Below are positions 1-11,073 of a DNA stretch of 64,000 nt, in pieces. This DNA is from Lysobacter gummosus. GTDB taxonomy: Bacteria; Pseudomonadota; Gammaproteobacteria; Xanthomonadales; Xanthomonadaceae. The stretch lies in the NCBI RefSeq assembly GCF_001442805.1, contig NZ_CP011131.1, positions 2,914,001 through 2,978,000 of the forward strand, written 5' to 3'. Position 1 is the stretch's first letter. Every line of letters begins with the position of its first letter. Both the position numbers and the translations under genes were made by a program. The notes below the pieces were generated by a model that was not told where the DNA came from, did no database searches, and saw only the letters and a list, made by a program, of their open reading frames with translations.

Positions 1-1
1 A

Positions 2-424
2 GCAGCGCAGCTTCCGCTGACGCCGCACCCCGCGCTGAAGCGACTCGCGCATCTGTTGGGCACGTGGAAGAACGAAGGCCCGGTCCCGGGCACTTCGACC
101 TACCGGATGGGGCTGGGCGGCCACTACCTCATCCAGGAGTTCGAGGCGACGACCCCGCGCGGGCGCAAGCTGTCCGGGATCGAATACGTCACCTGGGACG
201 ACCAAACGCAGACCCTGCGTTCCCACCTTCTGGCCGACGACGGCAGCAATTTCACCTACACCCATCAGGTCGACGACGACGGCACCTGCTGGACCTGGTT
301 CGGCGACAAGGACTCGGACAACTTCTTCAAGGGACAGCTGAGCGAGGACGGCCGGACCATCACCGGCCGATGGCAGTGGCCCGCAGGCGGCTTCGATGTC
401 GTTTCGCGCAAGATCGGCGACTGA
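2..424 (+). CDS. DUF1579-like protein, 5' end outside window
   Basis: This frame is open from the first bases of the window, so the gene starts upstream and only its last 140 codons are seen. A TTG at 56 could act as a start, but the in-frame residues before it (PHPALKRLAHLLGTW) look like part of the same domain. The pattern L-GTW-EG, then HYLIQE, SGIEYV, SHLLADDGSN, GDK and GRWQWPGGG fits the short lipocalin-like DUF1579 type, whose members have no established function. No catalytic residues can be assigned. The codon use looks normal for the genome. Family assignment is from memory of the pattern, not a search. Confidence 0.6.
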   Translation, partial: AAQLPLTPHPALKRLAHLLGTWKNEGPVPGTSTYRMGLGGHYLIQEFEATTPRGRKLSGIEYVTWDDQTQTLRSHLLADDGSNFTYTHQVDDDGTCWTWFGDKDSDNFFKGQLSEDGRTITGRWQWPAGGFDVVSRKIGD

Positions 425-578
425 GCGAAAGCATCCGCGAAATCCCCGGGGTCGAGCGTGTGCGGAACGTCGCGGCGGCGTCCCCGAGCCGCGCGATGGC
501 CCGCATACGCTCGGTTTTGGCCTGTCCGTCCCACGCCTGACGTTGGCCTGAGGTGTTCGAGCCAACACGGGACAGGCC

Positions 579-1358
579 ATGATCATTTCGGTATTCAACC
601 TGAGCCACGGCGCCGTCACCGACATCCATATGCAGAAGGTGATCCGGGCGATCAATGTCCAGATCGAACGCGATTTCGAGCCTTACTGGAGCTTCGGCGC
701 GACACTGCGCCTGGAGGGACACACGGCTCGCAAGGGCAAGCAGCGTTTCAAGTTCGATCCGCTGAACATGCGCGGCGACGGCGTGCTCTACGTGCTGGAC
801 AAGTTCAACAAGGACCTGGGCGGCGCGCACGACACCGACTTCCGCGGCGTCCCGGCCGGCGTGGTGTACCTGGATCTGAGCCAGGGCCTGCAGGAAGACT
901 GGACCGTCAGCCTCTCGCACGAAGCGCTGGAAATGATCGCCGATCCGCAGATCAATCTGGTCGTGCAGGGCCCGCATCCCGAAGGCCGCGACCGCGACGT
1001 GTTCCATTGGTTCGAGATGTGCGACGCCGTGCAGGCCCAGTCCTATGCGATCGACGCAATCGAGGTGTCGGACTTCGTGCTGCCGTTGTACTTCACGCCT
1101 TCAGCGGAACCGGGTTCGCGCAACAACTTCATGGGTGCGGCGATACGGGGAAAGACGGCTCATCGCCTGCCCTCCTTCGGCGTCGCGCACGGCGGCTACA
1201 TCGGCTACTTCGACCCGAAGAAGGCCGACAACCTGACCTACGAACACGAAGGCGATGCGCTGGCCCGGAAACGCAGGATCCTCAAGCAAGGCCGCACCGG
1301 CCGCCGCGCGCAGCGCATGGTCAAGACGGCGAGATTCGCGACGATACCAAAGGCATGA
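579..1358 (+). CDS. Putative zincin-like metalloprotease of unknown family
   Basis: A 259-residue protein with no signal peptide. Residues 113-122 read SHEALEMIAD, an HExxE core (His114, Glu115, Glu118) followed by Asp122. A second conserved-looking patch follows at 146-149 (EMCD). This layout (HExxE-M-x-DP, then E-x-CD-V) occurs in a poorly described group of predicted zinc metalloproteases that I recognise only by motif; it does not match a named peptidase family I can state. The C-terminal 60 residues are basic. It stands alone, 155 bases after the preceding gene and convergent with the FAD enzyme that follows. Cytoplasmic location and substrate are unknown. Confidence 0.6.
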   Translation: MIISVFNLSHGAVTDIHMQKVIRAINVQIERDFEPYWSFGATLRLEGHTARKGKQRFKFDPLNMRGDGVLYVLDKFNKDLGGAHDTDFRGVPAGVVYLDLSQGLQEDWTVSLSHEALEMIADPQINLVVQGPHPEGRDRDVFHWFEMCDAVQAQSYAIDAIEVSDFVLPLYFTPSAEPGSRNNFMGAAIRGKTAHRLPSFGVAHGGYIGYFDPKKADNLTYEHEGDALARKRRILKQGRTGRRAQRMVKTARFATIPKA

Positions 1359-1382
1359 CCACGGCGCCGAGGCGCCCGGTCA

Positions 1383-2768
1383 TCAGTCGAACAACTTGCC
1401 CGGATTCATCAGCCCGTTGGGGTCCAGCACCTGCTTGATCCCGCGCATCACCGCGATCTCCGCCGCGCTGCGCGTGCTGCCCAGATAAGCTTTCTTGACC
1501 AGGCCGATGCCGTGTTCGGCCGAAATGCTGCCACCGTGGCGTTGCAGCGACGCGGCGAGCAGCTTGGTCACCTGCTCGCACTGGGCGACAAAATCGGCGT
1601 CGGATACGTCCTCGGGCTTGAGCACGTTGATATGCAGGTTGCCGTCGCCGATGTGGCCGAACCACACCACCTCGAAATGCGGGTAGGCGCCGCCCAGCAA
1701 GGCCTGGGTTTCTTCCAGGAACGCCGGCATCGCCGAGATCCGCACCGAGACGTCGTTCTTGTACGGCTTGCGCGGCGCCAGGCTTTCCGAGATGCCTTCG
1801 CGCAGACGCCACAATTGCGCGGCCTGCGCATCGCTCTGGCTGATCACGCCGTCGCTGACCCAGCCGTGTTCCATGCAATCCTCGAACGCAGCCATCGCCG
1901 CGGCTTCGCGGGCTTCGTCGCCGATCGCGAATTCGGTGACCACGTAGTACGGATGGGTCTGCTCGAACGGCGCCTGCGCGCCGTGCGCCAGCACGTGCCG
2001 CAGCGCGTGATCGGTGAAGAACTCGAACGCCTCCAGTTGCAGGCGCTCGCGGAAGGCGGTGAAGACTTTCATCAGCACGTCGAACGACGGCAGCGCCAGC
2101 AGCATGACGTTGGTCGGCGGCGGCGGGTCGGTCAACCGCAGCGTGGCCTCGACGACGACGCCCAGGGTTCCCTCCGAACCGATGGCCAGGTGGCGCAGGT
2201 CGTAGCCGCTGGAGTTCTTCACCAGGCCGCGGTTGAGATCCAGCAGTTCGCCGGAACCGGTGACCAGCTTGAGACCGGTGATCCACTCGCGCGTGTTGCC
2301 GTAGCGGATCACGCGGATGCCGCCGGCGTTGGTGGCGATGTTGCCGCCGATCGAGCACGAACCGCGTGCGGCGAAATCCACCGGATACGTCAGGCCGTGC
2401 TCGCGCGCGGCGTTGTGCACGGCCTCAAGGGCGATGCCGGGCTGCACGGTCAGGGTGCGGTCGGCCGGGTCGAAGGCCAGTACGCGGTTCATCCGCTCCA
2501 GGCTGATCACCAGTTCCCCCTGAGCCGCCACCGCGCCGCCGGACAGGCCGGTGCGGCCGCCGGAGGGCACCAGGGCCACGCGGTGGACGTTGGCCCAGCG
2601 CACGATGGCCTGCACTTCCTCGATGGAAGCCGGCAAGGCGATCGCGAGCGGCGCCGGGGTCCAGCGGCGGGTCCAGTCGCGGCCGTAGTGTTCCAGGTCG
2701 GCGGCATCGGTCTTCAGGCGCAGGTCTGGCGCGTCGCGGCGCAAACCTTCCAGGCGCGGATCGGTCAT
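1383..2768 (-). CDS. FAD-binding 2-hydroxyacid dehydrogenase, D-2-hydroxyglutarate dehydrogenase-like
   Basis: A 461-residue GlcD/D2HGDH-family flavoprotein. The N-terminal half has the PCMH-type FAD-binding signatures PSGGRTGLSGGA and GSCSIGGNIATNAGG; the C-terminal half has the metal-binding FGHIGDGNLHIN and EHGIG motifs. The frame stays open far upstream, but ATG 2768 (MTDPRLEGLR) is the natural family start. It is divergent from serA with a 171-base gap. That neighbourhood points to D-2-hydroxyglutarate oxidation: SerA-type enzymes can reduce 2-oxoglutarate to D-2-hydroxyglutarate, which such a dehydrogenase recycles. D-lactate dehydrogenase or glycolate oxidase subunit remain possible, since these cannot be told apart by motifs alone. 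Confidence 0.85.
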   Translation of the reverse strand: MTDPRLEGLRRDAPDLRLKTDAADLEHYGRDWTRRWTPAPLAIALPASIEEVQAIVRWANVHRVALVPSGGRTGLSGGAVAAQGELVISLERMNRVLAFDPADRTLTVQPGIALEAVHNAAREHGLTYPVDFAARGSCSIGGNIATNAGGIRVIRYGNTREWITGLKLVTGSGELLDLNRGLVKNSSGYDLRHLAIGSEGTLGVVVEATLRLTDPPPPTNVMLLALPSFDVLMKVFTAFRERLQLEAFEFFTDHALRHVLAHGAQAPFEQTHPYYVVTEFAIGDEAREAAAMAAFEDCMEHGWVSDGVISQSDAQAAQLWRLREGISESLAPRKPYKNDVSVRISAMPAFLEETQALLGGAYPHFEVVWFGHIGDGNLHINVLKPEDVSDADFVAQCEQVTKLLAASLQRHGGSISAEHGIGLVKKAYLGSTRSAAEIAVMRGIKQVLDPNGLMNPGKLFD

Positions 2769-2939
2769 CGGGGTCGGGGGGAGGTGGGCAGACGGCGAGC
2801 ATGCCAGCGATGCCGCGGCCAATCCAGGCTCCGGCCGGGGTCGCCCCGGGGGCCCGATCCGGGCCGTTGCCGCATCGCAGCAAAAAGCCGCAGCTTCTGG
2901 CATTGTGGCTGTCCGCCCCCCTTCCCCACTCTTTGCGCA

Positions 2940-4181
2940 ATGGCGATCAAGAAAACCTCGTACCCCCTGCAGGACATCCGCGTTCTGTTGCTGGAAGGGG
3001 TCAGCAAGACCGCAGTCGATACCTTCCGCGCCGCCGGTTACACGCAGATCGAGTACCACGAAAAGTCCCTGCCGGAAGACGAGCTCAAGCGCCGCATCGC
3101 CGAGGCGCACATCGTCGGCATCCGTTCGCGCTCGCACCTGACCGCCGAGGTGATCGCCAACGCGCGCCGCCTGGTCGCGGTGGGCTGCTTCTGCATCGGC
3201 ACCAACCAGGTCGACCTGGAAGCGGCCGAACTGGCCGGCATCCCGGTCTTCAACGCCCCCTATTCCAACACCCGCAGCGTTGCCGAGCTGGTCATCGCCG
3301 AGGCGATCCTGCTGATGCGCGGCATTCCGCAGAAGAACGCCGAATGCCACCGCGGCGGCTGGTCGAAATCGGCCGCCGGCAGCCACGAAGTGCGCGGCAA
3401 GACGCTGGGCATCGTCGGCTACGGCCACATCGGCACGCAGGTGGGCGTGCTGGCCGAAGGCATCGGCATGAACGTCATCTTCCACGACATCGAGACCAAG
3501 CTGTCGCTGGGCAATGCGCGGCACGCGAGCAGTCTCGACGATCTGCTGCGGCGCTCGGACGTGGTCACGCTGCACGTGCCGGAGACCTCGTCCACGCAAG
3601 GCATGATCGGCGCGGCGCAGATCGCGTCGATGAAGCCGGGCGCGCACCTTCTCAATGCATCGCGCGGCACCGTGGTCGACATCGACGCACTGGCCGCGGC
3701 GTTGAAATCCGGCCACATCGGCGGCGCGGCGATCGACGTGTTCCCGGTGGAGCCCAAGGGCAACGACGACAGCTTCGTTTCGCCGCTGGTCGGGATGGAC
3801 AACGTCATCCTGACCCCGCACGTCGGCGGCAGCACGCTGGAAGCCCAGGACAACATCGGCCTGGAAGTGGCGGCAAAGCTGGTGCGCTACAGCGACAACG
3901 GCTCGACGCTGTCGGCGGTGAACTTCCCCGAGGTCACCCTGCCCGGCCACGACGGCAGCCACCGCTTCCTGCATATCCATCGCAACGTGCCGGGCGTGCT
4001 GTCGCAGATCAACGACTTGTTCAGCGCGCACAAGGTCAACATCGACGGCCAGTATCTGCGCACCGATGCCAAGGTGGGCTATGTCGTGATCGATGCGACC
4101 GCATCCGAGGAACAGACCTCGGTGTTGAAGGAAGCGCTGGCGGCGGTTCCGGGCACGCTGCGGACGCGGGTGCTGTACTGA
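2940..4181 (+). CDS. serA: D-3-phosphoglycerate dehydrogenase
   Basis: 413 residues, close to E. coli SerA (410). It oxidises 3-phosphoglycerate with NAD, the first step of serine synthesis, in the cytoplasm. The Rossmann motif GIVGYGHIG is at 157-165. Catalytic residues of the D-isomer 2-hydroxyacid dehydrogenase family fall at Arg242 (ASRG), Glu271 and His294 (PHVGGS). A C-terminal ACT domain (about 340-413, RFLHIHRNVPGVLSQ) suggests feedback control by serine. The start ATG 2940 gives MAIKKTSYPL; no strong ribosome binding site is visible. It diverges from the D-2-hydroxyglutarate-dehydrogenase-like gene, a pairing consistent with SerA making D-2-hydroxyglutarate. Confidence 0.95.
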   Translation: MAIKKTSYPLQDIRVLLLEGVSKTAVDTFRAAGYTQIEYHEKSLPEDELKRRIAEAHIVGIRSRSHLTAEVIANARRLVAVGCFCIGTNQVDLEAAELAGIPVFNAPYSNTRSVAELVIAEAILLMRGIPQKNAECHRGGWSKSAAGSHEVRGKTLGIVGYGHIGTQVGVLAEGIGMNVIFHDIETKLSLGNARHASSLDDLLRRSDVVTLHVPETSSTQGMIGAAQIASMKPGAHLLNASRGTVVDIDALAAALKSGHIGGAAIDVFPVEPKGNDDSFVSPLVGMDNVILTPHVGGSTLEAQDNIGLEVAAKLVRYSDNGSTLSAVNFPEVTLPGHDGSHRFLHIHRNVPGVLSQINDLFSAHKVNIDGQYLRTDAKVGYVVIDATASEEQTSVLKEALAAVPGTLRTRVLY

Positions 4182-4241
4182 GTCAGCGGCAGGCGGTGGT
4201 TTCACCGCCTGCTTTGGCGCGGGGCCGGCAGGACTCGGCCT

Positions 4242-6704
4242 TCAGCCCATAGCCAACAGGCGCCACGCCAGCCAGGCCGGCACGCCGAGGTAGAACACCA
4301 CACGGCTCAGCCATTCCAGCGCGTCGCGCAGGGCGGCCGCGTGCGCGGATCGCAAGGCCATGGCCAGTACCACGGCGGTTTCGATCGCGATCCGCAGCAC
4401 GGCGGCGAACAGCATCAGACCGATCGACCACGATGCCCACCAGATCAGCAATCCGCTGAGATACGCCGCCAAGCCAAAGGTGTAGTACTCGCCGAACGCG
4501 CCGCCGAAGGCGATGACCTGGTGCAGGCGGAAGGCGACCAGCGCCAACAGCAGCGGGAACAGCGCGAATTTCAGCAGCGGGTGATCGATCCGGCGGCGTG
4601 CGTCCGCGCGGGCCTGGGCCCGATCGGCCAGAGCGGCCGCGAAGCGGCCTTCCAGGCGAACCGGCACGCCGGTCGCGGCCAGCATCCGCTGCAATGCATG
4701 CGCACGCGTCAGCGCCAACCCCCGCGTCCACCAGGGACCGGAACCCAGGCGCACATCGACGCCGCTGCCCGGCAACGGGATGCGCCAGGGCCGCAGCGCA
4801 GAGATCGATGCCACAGGGAGTTCGATCCGTTGCCGGCGTTGATCCAGCACCAGCAGCGAGCCCTCGATGCGCGCTTGCGCGGCGAACGCGCGTTCGACAG
4901 CCCACGCGGCCACCGCCGGCGCCAACACCGCCGCGGCGAATATCCACAACTGCGACAAGGACTGAATCTGCAGGCCGATGCGCGCCAGCATGTCGAAGGC
5001 CAGCCACACCAGCCCCGCGCCCGCGCACAGCCGCAACGCGCCGGTCAGCGCACGCCAGAACGGCGTGAGCACCACGACCTCGATGGCCGATTCCACCTTC
5101 GGTGCGGCAATGGCGCGGCGGCGCAAGGCCCGCCACGCTGCCAGCGCCGCCAGCGCGAGCAGGAACACCGCGCCCGCGCGTCCGACCCAATCGCCCCAGC
5201 GCACCATCAAGGTCGGCGACGGATCGCGGGCGCTGATGAAGGCGGTCAGCACGGCCTGATCGCCGATGGAGGTGTTCGCCAGCACCTCGCCGGTGTCGTC
5301 GATGATCGCGCTGAATCCGTTCGTGGTGACGCGCACCTGCGGCAGCCGCGTTTCGATGCTGCGGAACGCCGCGACCGCCAGATGCAGGCGAGCGCCGACC
5401 GGATACGCGGTGAACCAGGAATCGTTCGAGATGCCGACGATGGCCTGCGCCCCGAGCCGCGCGCCGTCGATGGCCAGATCGCTGTGCACATCGTCCAGGC
5501 AGATCAGCGGCACCACGCTGACCTCGCGCCCGTCCGCGCTGCGCAGCGGCAGCACGCGCGCGCCGTCGCCCGGGTTCCAGGTACCGGTCCACGGCAGCCA
5601 GCCGCGCAAGCGCGGCCCGTCCAGCCAGCGCGGCACGTGCTCGGTCAGCGGGAACGGATGGGTCTTGCGATAAAAGCCGAGCAAGCCCTTGCCGGGTTCG
5701 AGGAACGCGGCCGCGTTGTACTCGCCCTGCCCGTCGCGATCGTAGGTGCCGAACACCAGCGGCACGCCGGCCGCATCGACGAAACCCTGGATCTCGCGGT
5801 CGAGCGCAGCGCCGTCTTCGCTGCGCGGATGGCCGAAAGTGGTCGGATACACGGTTTCCGACCACAGCAGCACGTCGGCCCGATGGTCGCGGATCGCCGA
5901 CCATGAGAGCGCGTAATGCGTATCGAGCACACGCCGCACCACGCCGTAAGCGCCGATCTGCTTGCGCAGGCGTTCGTAGTCGGTGATGTTGGCCTGGACC
6001 ATGGCCACGCGCAGCGTCGGCGCGTTATCGGCCACGGCCGCCTGCAAATCCGCGCGTCGCATCGCGCCGTAACCGGCCATGCACGCCACGATGCCCGTCG
6101 CCGCCGCGAGCGGCCGCAGCCACGCGCGCACGCCGCGGCCGCGCTGTTCGATGGCGAAGGCGATCGCCTCGTTGACCAGCAGCAACAACACGGTGATGCC
6201 CGCGGCGCCGCCGAGGTCGGCGACCTGACGCAGCACGGCCGACGGAAACAAGCCGTGTCCCATCGTATCGCCCAGGGGCTTGGCCACCAGCCATTCGCAC
6301 GCGACCCATGCGCTGGCGGCGGCCAAGGCGCGCAGCCAAGGTCCGTAGCGGCGTCCGGCCCAGTGGCGCACCAGCGCGAAGGCGATGAATTGCGGCTGCA
6401 GCAGCGGCGCGAACACCAGCAGCACCAGCGTCGCGGTCGGCGCACCCACGCCGGTATAGGCGCCGATCGCCGCGCCGAACCAATAGAACACCGCGGCCAC
6501 GAAGGCGATGCTCATCAGCGCCGCGTTCGCCAGCACGCGCAGCGTCGGCCGGTCGCTGCTTAGCGTGAGCAGCCACGGCACCAGCGCGACGAAGCCCAGG
6601 CCCCAGGCGAGACCGCCGCGAGCGTACAGGCCGAGCAACAAGGCGGTGGCGAGAAGGCCGGCGAGACTACGCCAGCGGGACGGGGACAACCGCTCCTGGA
6701 TCAA
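4242..6704 (-). CDS. Apolipoprotein N-acyltransferase-like protein with extra C-terminal membrane domain
   Basis: 820 residues; ordinary Lnt proteins are about 510. Residues 1-220 are a multi-pass membrane region, 230-490 a nitrilase-type domain. The nitrilase triad is readable as Glu283 (WSETVYP), Lys347 (YRKTHPFPLTEHVP) and Cys402 (ICLDD), followed by SNDSWF. E. coli Lnt has CYE at the nucleophile; here it is CLD, so the glutamate two residues on is Asp404. After 490 come about 330 extra residues: membrane segments, a short beta-rich stretch like a bacterial PH domain (about 650-710), and more membrane segments. It is the last gene of a minus-strand operon, 24 bases after its neighbour. It may be a second, specialised Lnt rather than the housekeeping one. 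Confidence 0.75.
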   Translation of the reverse strand: MIQERLSPSRWRSLAGLLATALLLGLYARGGLAWGLGFVALVPWLLTLSSDRPTLRVLANAALMSIAFVAAVFYWFGAAIGAYTGVGAPTATLVLLVFAPLLQPQFIAFALVRHWAGRRYGPWLRALAAASAWVACEWLVAKPLGDTMGHGLFPSAVLRQVADLGGAAGITVLLLLVNEAIAFAIEQRGRGVRAWLRPLAAATGIVACMAGYGAMRRADLQAAVADNAPTLRVAMVQANITDYERLRKQIGAYGVVRRVLDTHYALSWSAIRDHRADVLLWSETVYPTTFGHPRSEDGAALDREIQGFVDAAGVPLVFGTYDRDGQGEYNAAAFLEPGKGLLGFYRKTHPFPLTEHVPRWLDGPRLRGWLPWTGTWNPGDGARVLPLRSADGREVSVVPLICLDDVHSDLAIDGARLGAQAIVGISNDSWFTAYPVGARLHLAVAAFRSIETRLPQVRVTTNGFSAIIDDTGEVLANTSIGDQAVLTAFISARDPSPTLMVRWGDWVGRAGAVFLLALAALAAWRALRRRAIAAPKVESAIEVVVLTPFWRALTGALRLCAGAGLVWLAFDMLARIGLQIQSLSQLWIFAAAVLAPAVAAWAVERAFAAQARIEGSLLVLDQRRQRIELPVASISALRPWRIPLPGSGVDVRLGSGPWWTRGLALTRAHALQRMLAATGVPVRLEGRFAAALADRAQARADARRRIDHPLLKFALFPLLLALVAFRLHQVIAFGGAFGEYYTFGLAAYLSGLLIWWASWSIGLMLFAAVLRIAIETAVVLAMALRSAHAAALRDALEWLSRVVFYLGVPAWLAWRLLAMG

Positions 6705-6728
6705 ATCGAAACACTCCGTGTAGCGGTG

Positions 6729-7346
6729 TCAGCGCGGTGGGATCCGGATCTGCCGCTGCGGCATCCCCGGTGGCGCGAGCGCCGGCGGCACGACGCGGTC
6801 GGCCGGCATCGCCATCGGCCGGCCCTGCGCGTCGCGCAGAATGAAATCGGGCGAAAACATCAGGATCGGTTCGATGGGTACGCCCTCGTCGGTAACCTGA
6901 TGATGGCGGACGTAGCCTTGCGGCAGTTCGTAGCCTTCCGGCACCGCCAGCCCGATCAGCGGCGGACTCGTACCGGGCGGGTTGAACGCGCCCAGGCCGG
7001 TGCGCACGCCGGCCTGCTGCAAGGCCTCGATGACCTGCGCGCCGGTGGGTTCCGGATCGCCGGGCTGGAAGTAGGAAGCCAAATCGTCCGGATCGTTGCT
7101 CGGCATGTCCTGCGCTTGTCGCAACGACGCGGCTTGTTGTGTGCGGCGTGTAGATACAGACCGGTCGTCGGCCGGAGCTGTCGCCACGTCGCGATCCGTC
7201 CCAGCCTGCGTGACGACGGTGCTCACGTCGCGCACCGGTTCGCGCATCCACAGCCACGCCACCAGCGCCACCACGATCACGACGACGGCCACCACCCACG
7301 GCAGCGCCCTGCCGCGGGCAGCGGACGCTTTCGGAATCACACGCAT
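6729..7346 (-). CDS. Single-pass membrane protein, operon partner of the GDSL hydrolase
   Basis: About 205 residues from ATG 7346 (MRVIPKAS); a GTG at 7400 would add 18 residues and cannot be excluded. One membrane helix (VVAVVVIVVALVAWLW) follows a short basic N-terminus, so most of the protein is probably periplasmic. The periplasmic part carries a low-complexity linker and a proline-rich end (GYVRHHQVTDEGVPIEPILMF..., PPALAPPGMP). No known domain was recognised. It lies between the secreted GDSL hydrolase and the Lnt-like gene on the same strand, so a role in folding, export or anchoring of that hydrolase is a reasonable guess. The lipase-chaperone LifO signature is absent. Confidence 0.65.
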   Translation of the reverse strand: MRVIPKASAARGRALPWVVAVVVIVVALVAWLWMREPVRDVSTVVTQAGTDRDVATAPADDRSVSTRRTQQAASLRQAQDMPSNDPDDLASYFQPGDPEPTGAQVIEALQQAGVRTGLGAFNPPGTSPPLIGLAVPEGYELPQGYVRHHQVTDEGVPIEPILMFSPDFILRDAQGRPMAMPADRVVPPALAPPGMPQRQIRIPPR

Positions 7347-7427
7347 GCCCTCGCCGTCCGCTCGGGACGGCGGGGCATGCCGATGGCGGCGCTCGGCCAC
7401 GGCTCGATAGTCCGTCGCAGGCCTGGA

Positions 7428-8516
7428 TCAGGGGCTGGCCGGCTGATAGACCGACAAGGCCCAACCCATGCGCTCGTGCCCGTACTGGTTCCAGATCGGG
7501 CTGCGGCCGTTGGTGAAGCTGGAATAACGCGGTGCGCCGCTGCCGGTGGTGCCGCCCCACAGGCCGGCCGACACCGTGCCGCCGGTGTAGGTCGGATGGG
7601 TGTCGTCGGACTGGATGTAATCGAACGAACTGGAGGACGAAACGAACTTGGTGTTGGCGTCGCGCAAGGTCGCACGCAGGGTCACCGCGGTGCGGTTGAT
7701 ATAGCTGGCCTCGCTTTCGCCGAGCACGTAGCGCAGCGCGTCGGAATCGATCTGGCCGTCGCCGTTGCTGTCGTAGTCCGCGCCCATGTACTGGGCGAAG
7801 CTGTCCACGCACTTGAAGCCCTTCTGGCGGGCGTATTCGCACATCCAGTAGTTCATCTTGGCGATCGCGGGCAGGAAGCGGTCGCGCATGTTCACCGTCT
7901 GGCCGGTGCCGGCGTCGGTGCACGAACTCTGCACGTTGTCGGCGTTGTAACCGGGGTAGTACAGATTCGACACCACCTTGAGCCGCGTGTTGGCGTTCGC
8001 GTTGGCGTTGATGTAGTCCATCGCCAGCGCCACGTAGGTCTTGCACGAGTTGATCGCCGCGTCCATGCCGCTGTAGTCGCAGGTTCCGGTCTGCGACTTG
8101 AACGCCGAACGCGCCTGCAGACCGTCGTTGCCGCACATCTCGAAACTCACCACGCGGGTGGACGCGGCCTGCATGTAGGAACGCTCGGCCACGATCTTGT
8201 TTTCATAGACATCGCGCGCCACCGCGCCGGACTTGGCGCGACGAACGTTTTCGATGTCGGCGTTCCAGCGCGCCGACAGGTATTCGGCGTCCACCGTCGT
8301 CGCCGAGTACTTGCCCGCATTGCTGATCGAGCCGTTGTAGCCGGCGAAGATCGAATCGCCGTAGGCGACGGATCGATACTTGGTGCTGGTGCCGGCGCGA
8401 TCGATGGTCCACGACACGTTCTGGTTGAGGGTGTTGGCCATGGCGGGGGCGGTGAGCGCGAGCAGCGCCACAGCCGAAAGCAACCGCCCCGCTTTGTTGC
8501 GGAACAGAGTCTTCAT
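7428..8516 (-). CDS. Secreted SGNH/GDSL-type hydrolase
   Basis: 362 residues starting at ATG 8516, with a GAAGGGG-type ribosome binding site upstream and a clear signal peptide cut after about AMA-N. The SGNH blocks are visible: YGDSIFAGY (nucleophile Ser), a Gly/Asn-containing CGNDG block, and DDTHPT with the Asp-x-x-His pair near the C-terminus. Cysteines at several positions suggest disulfides, consistent with export. The protein probably hydrolyses an ester in lipid or carbohydrate outside the cell; the substrate cannot be read from sequence. It begins an apparent three-gene operon with the membrane protein and the Lnt-like acyltransferase. Confidence 0.85.
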   Translation of the reverse strand: MKTLFRNKAGRLLSAVALLALTAPAMANTLNQNVSWTIDRAGTSTKYRSVAYGDSIFAGYNGSISNAGKYSATTVDAEYLSARWNADIENVRRAKSGAVARDVYENKIVAERSYMQAASTRVVSFEMCGNDGLQARSAFKSQTGTCDYSGMDAAINSCKTYVALAMDYINANANANTRLKVVSNLYYPGYNADNVQSSCTDAGTGQTVNMRDRFLPAIAKMNYWMCEYARQKGFKCVDSFAQYMGADYDSNGDGQIDSDALRYVLGESEASYINRTAVTLRATLRDANTKFVSSSSSFDYIQSDDTHPTYTGGTVSAGLWGGTTGSGAPRYSSFTNGRSPIWNQYGHERMGWALSVYQPASP

Positions 8517-10702
<2,186 letters not shown>

Positions 10703-10724
10703 TCCGAGCATCGATCGGACCGGC

Positions 10725-10749
10725 GAGCCGCTCCATGCCGGAGCGGCTC
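10725..10749 (+). terminator. Hairpin after the lysyl endopeptidase gene
   Basis: A perfect 10-bp stem (GAGCCGCTCC / GGAGCGGCTC) with loop ATGCC lies 23 bases after the stop codon. There is no T-tract, so it may stabilise the transcript or act as a weak terminator. Confidence 0.55.
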
Positions 10750-10851
10750 GCTGTGCGTGCTGAAGCCGCGAACCAATGGCCTGACCCCGCCCAGACATCG
10801 CACGCCGCAAGCGGCATGCACCCAGGCGACACACAGCGAATCAGCGACCCG

Positions 10852-11073
10852 TCAGGAATACTGGCGATCCACGCCGTGCGTGGCCAGCATCTGATTGACG
10901 TGAGTCAACACGTAGTGCCGATCGTCGGCTCCGGCTTCGGACAGCAGGCGATCGATCCTTCCATGCAGGAACTCGCTGAATTCCGACTCACCGCCCAATT
11001 GCCTGCGCCAAAGCGGCAGCGTGGAGCGCAGGGTGAACAGTTCCGAGGCGAGGACATTGCGGGACTTGGTCAT
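10852..11073 (-). CDS. Small hypothetical protein (73 aa)
   Basis: Starts MTKSRNVLASELFTLRSTL and is predicted to be largely helical, with no signal peptide or membrane segment. A weak AAGG-like site precedes the ATG at 11073. It is convergent with the lysyl endopeptidase gene and divergent from nothing obvious: the next gene on the same strand (HD/LuxR regulator) ends 153 bases upstream. Amino-acid composition is balanced and unlike the Arg/Pro-rich shadow frames of this genome, which is the main reason for calling it. No function is suggested. Confidence 0.45.
   Translation of the reverse strand: MTKSRNVLASELFTLRSTLPLWRRQLGGESEFSEFLHGRIDRLLSEAGADDRHYVLTHVNQMLATHGVDRQYS

Noticed and set aside
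2769..4205. N-terminal extension of the minus-strand FAD enzyme across serA
   Set aside because: The frame is open by chance opposite serA. The extra residues have no family match, while ATG 2768 gives a normal start.
6729..7346. Lipase-specific foldase (LifO) for the GDSL hydrolase
   Set aside because: The protein has the N-terminal anchor but lacks the RxxFDY motif and the length of LifO proteins.
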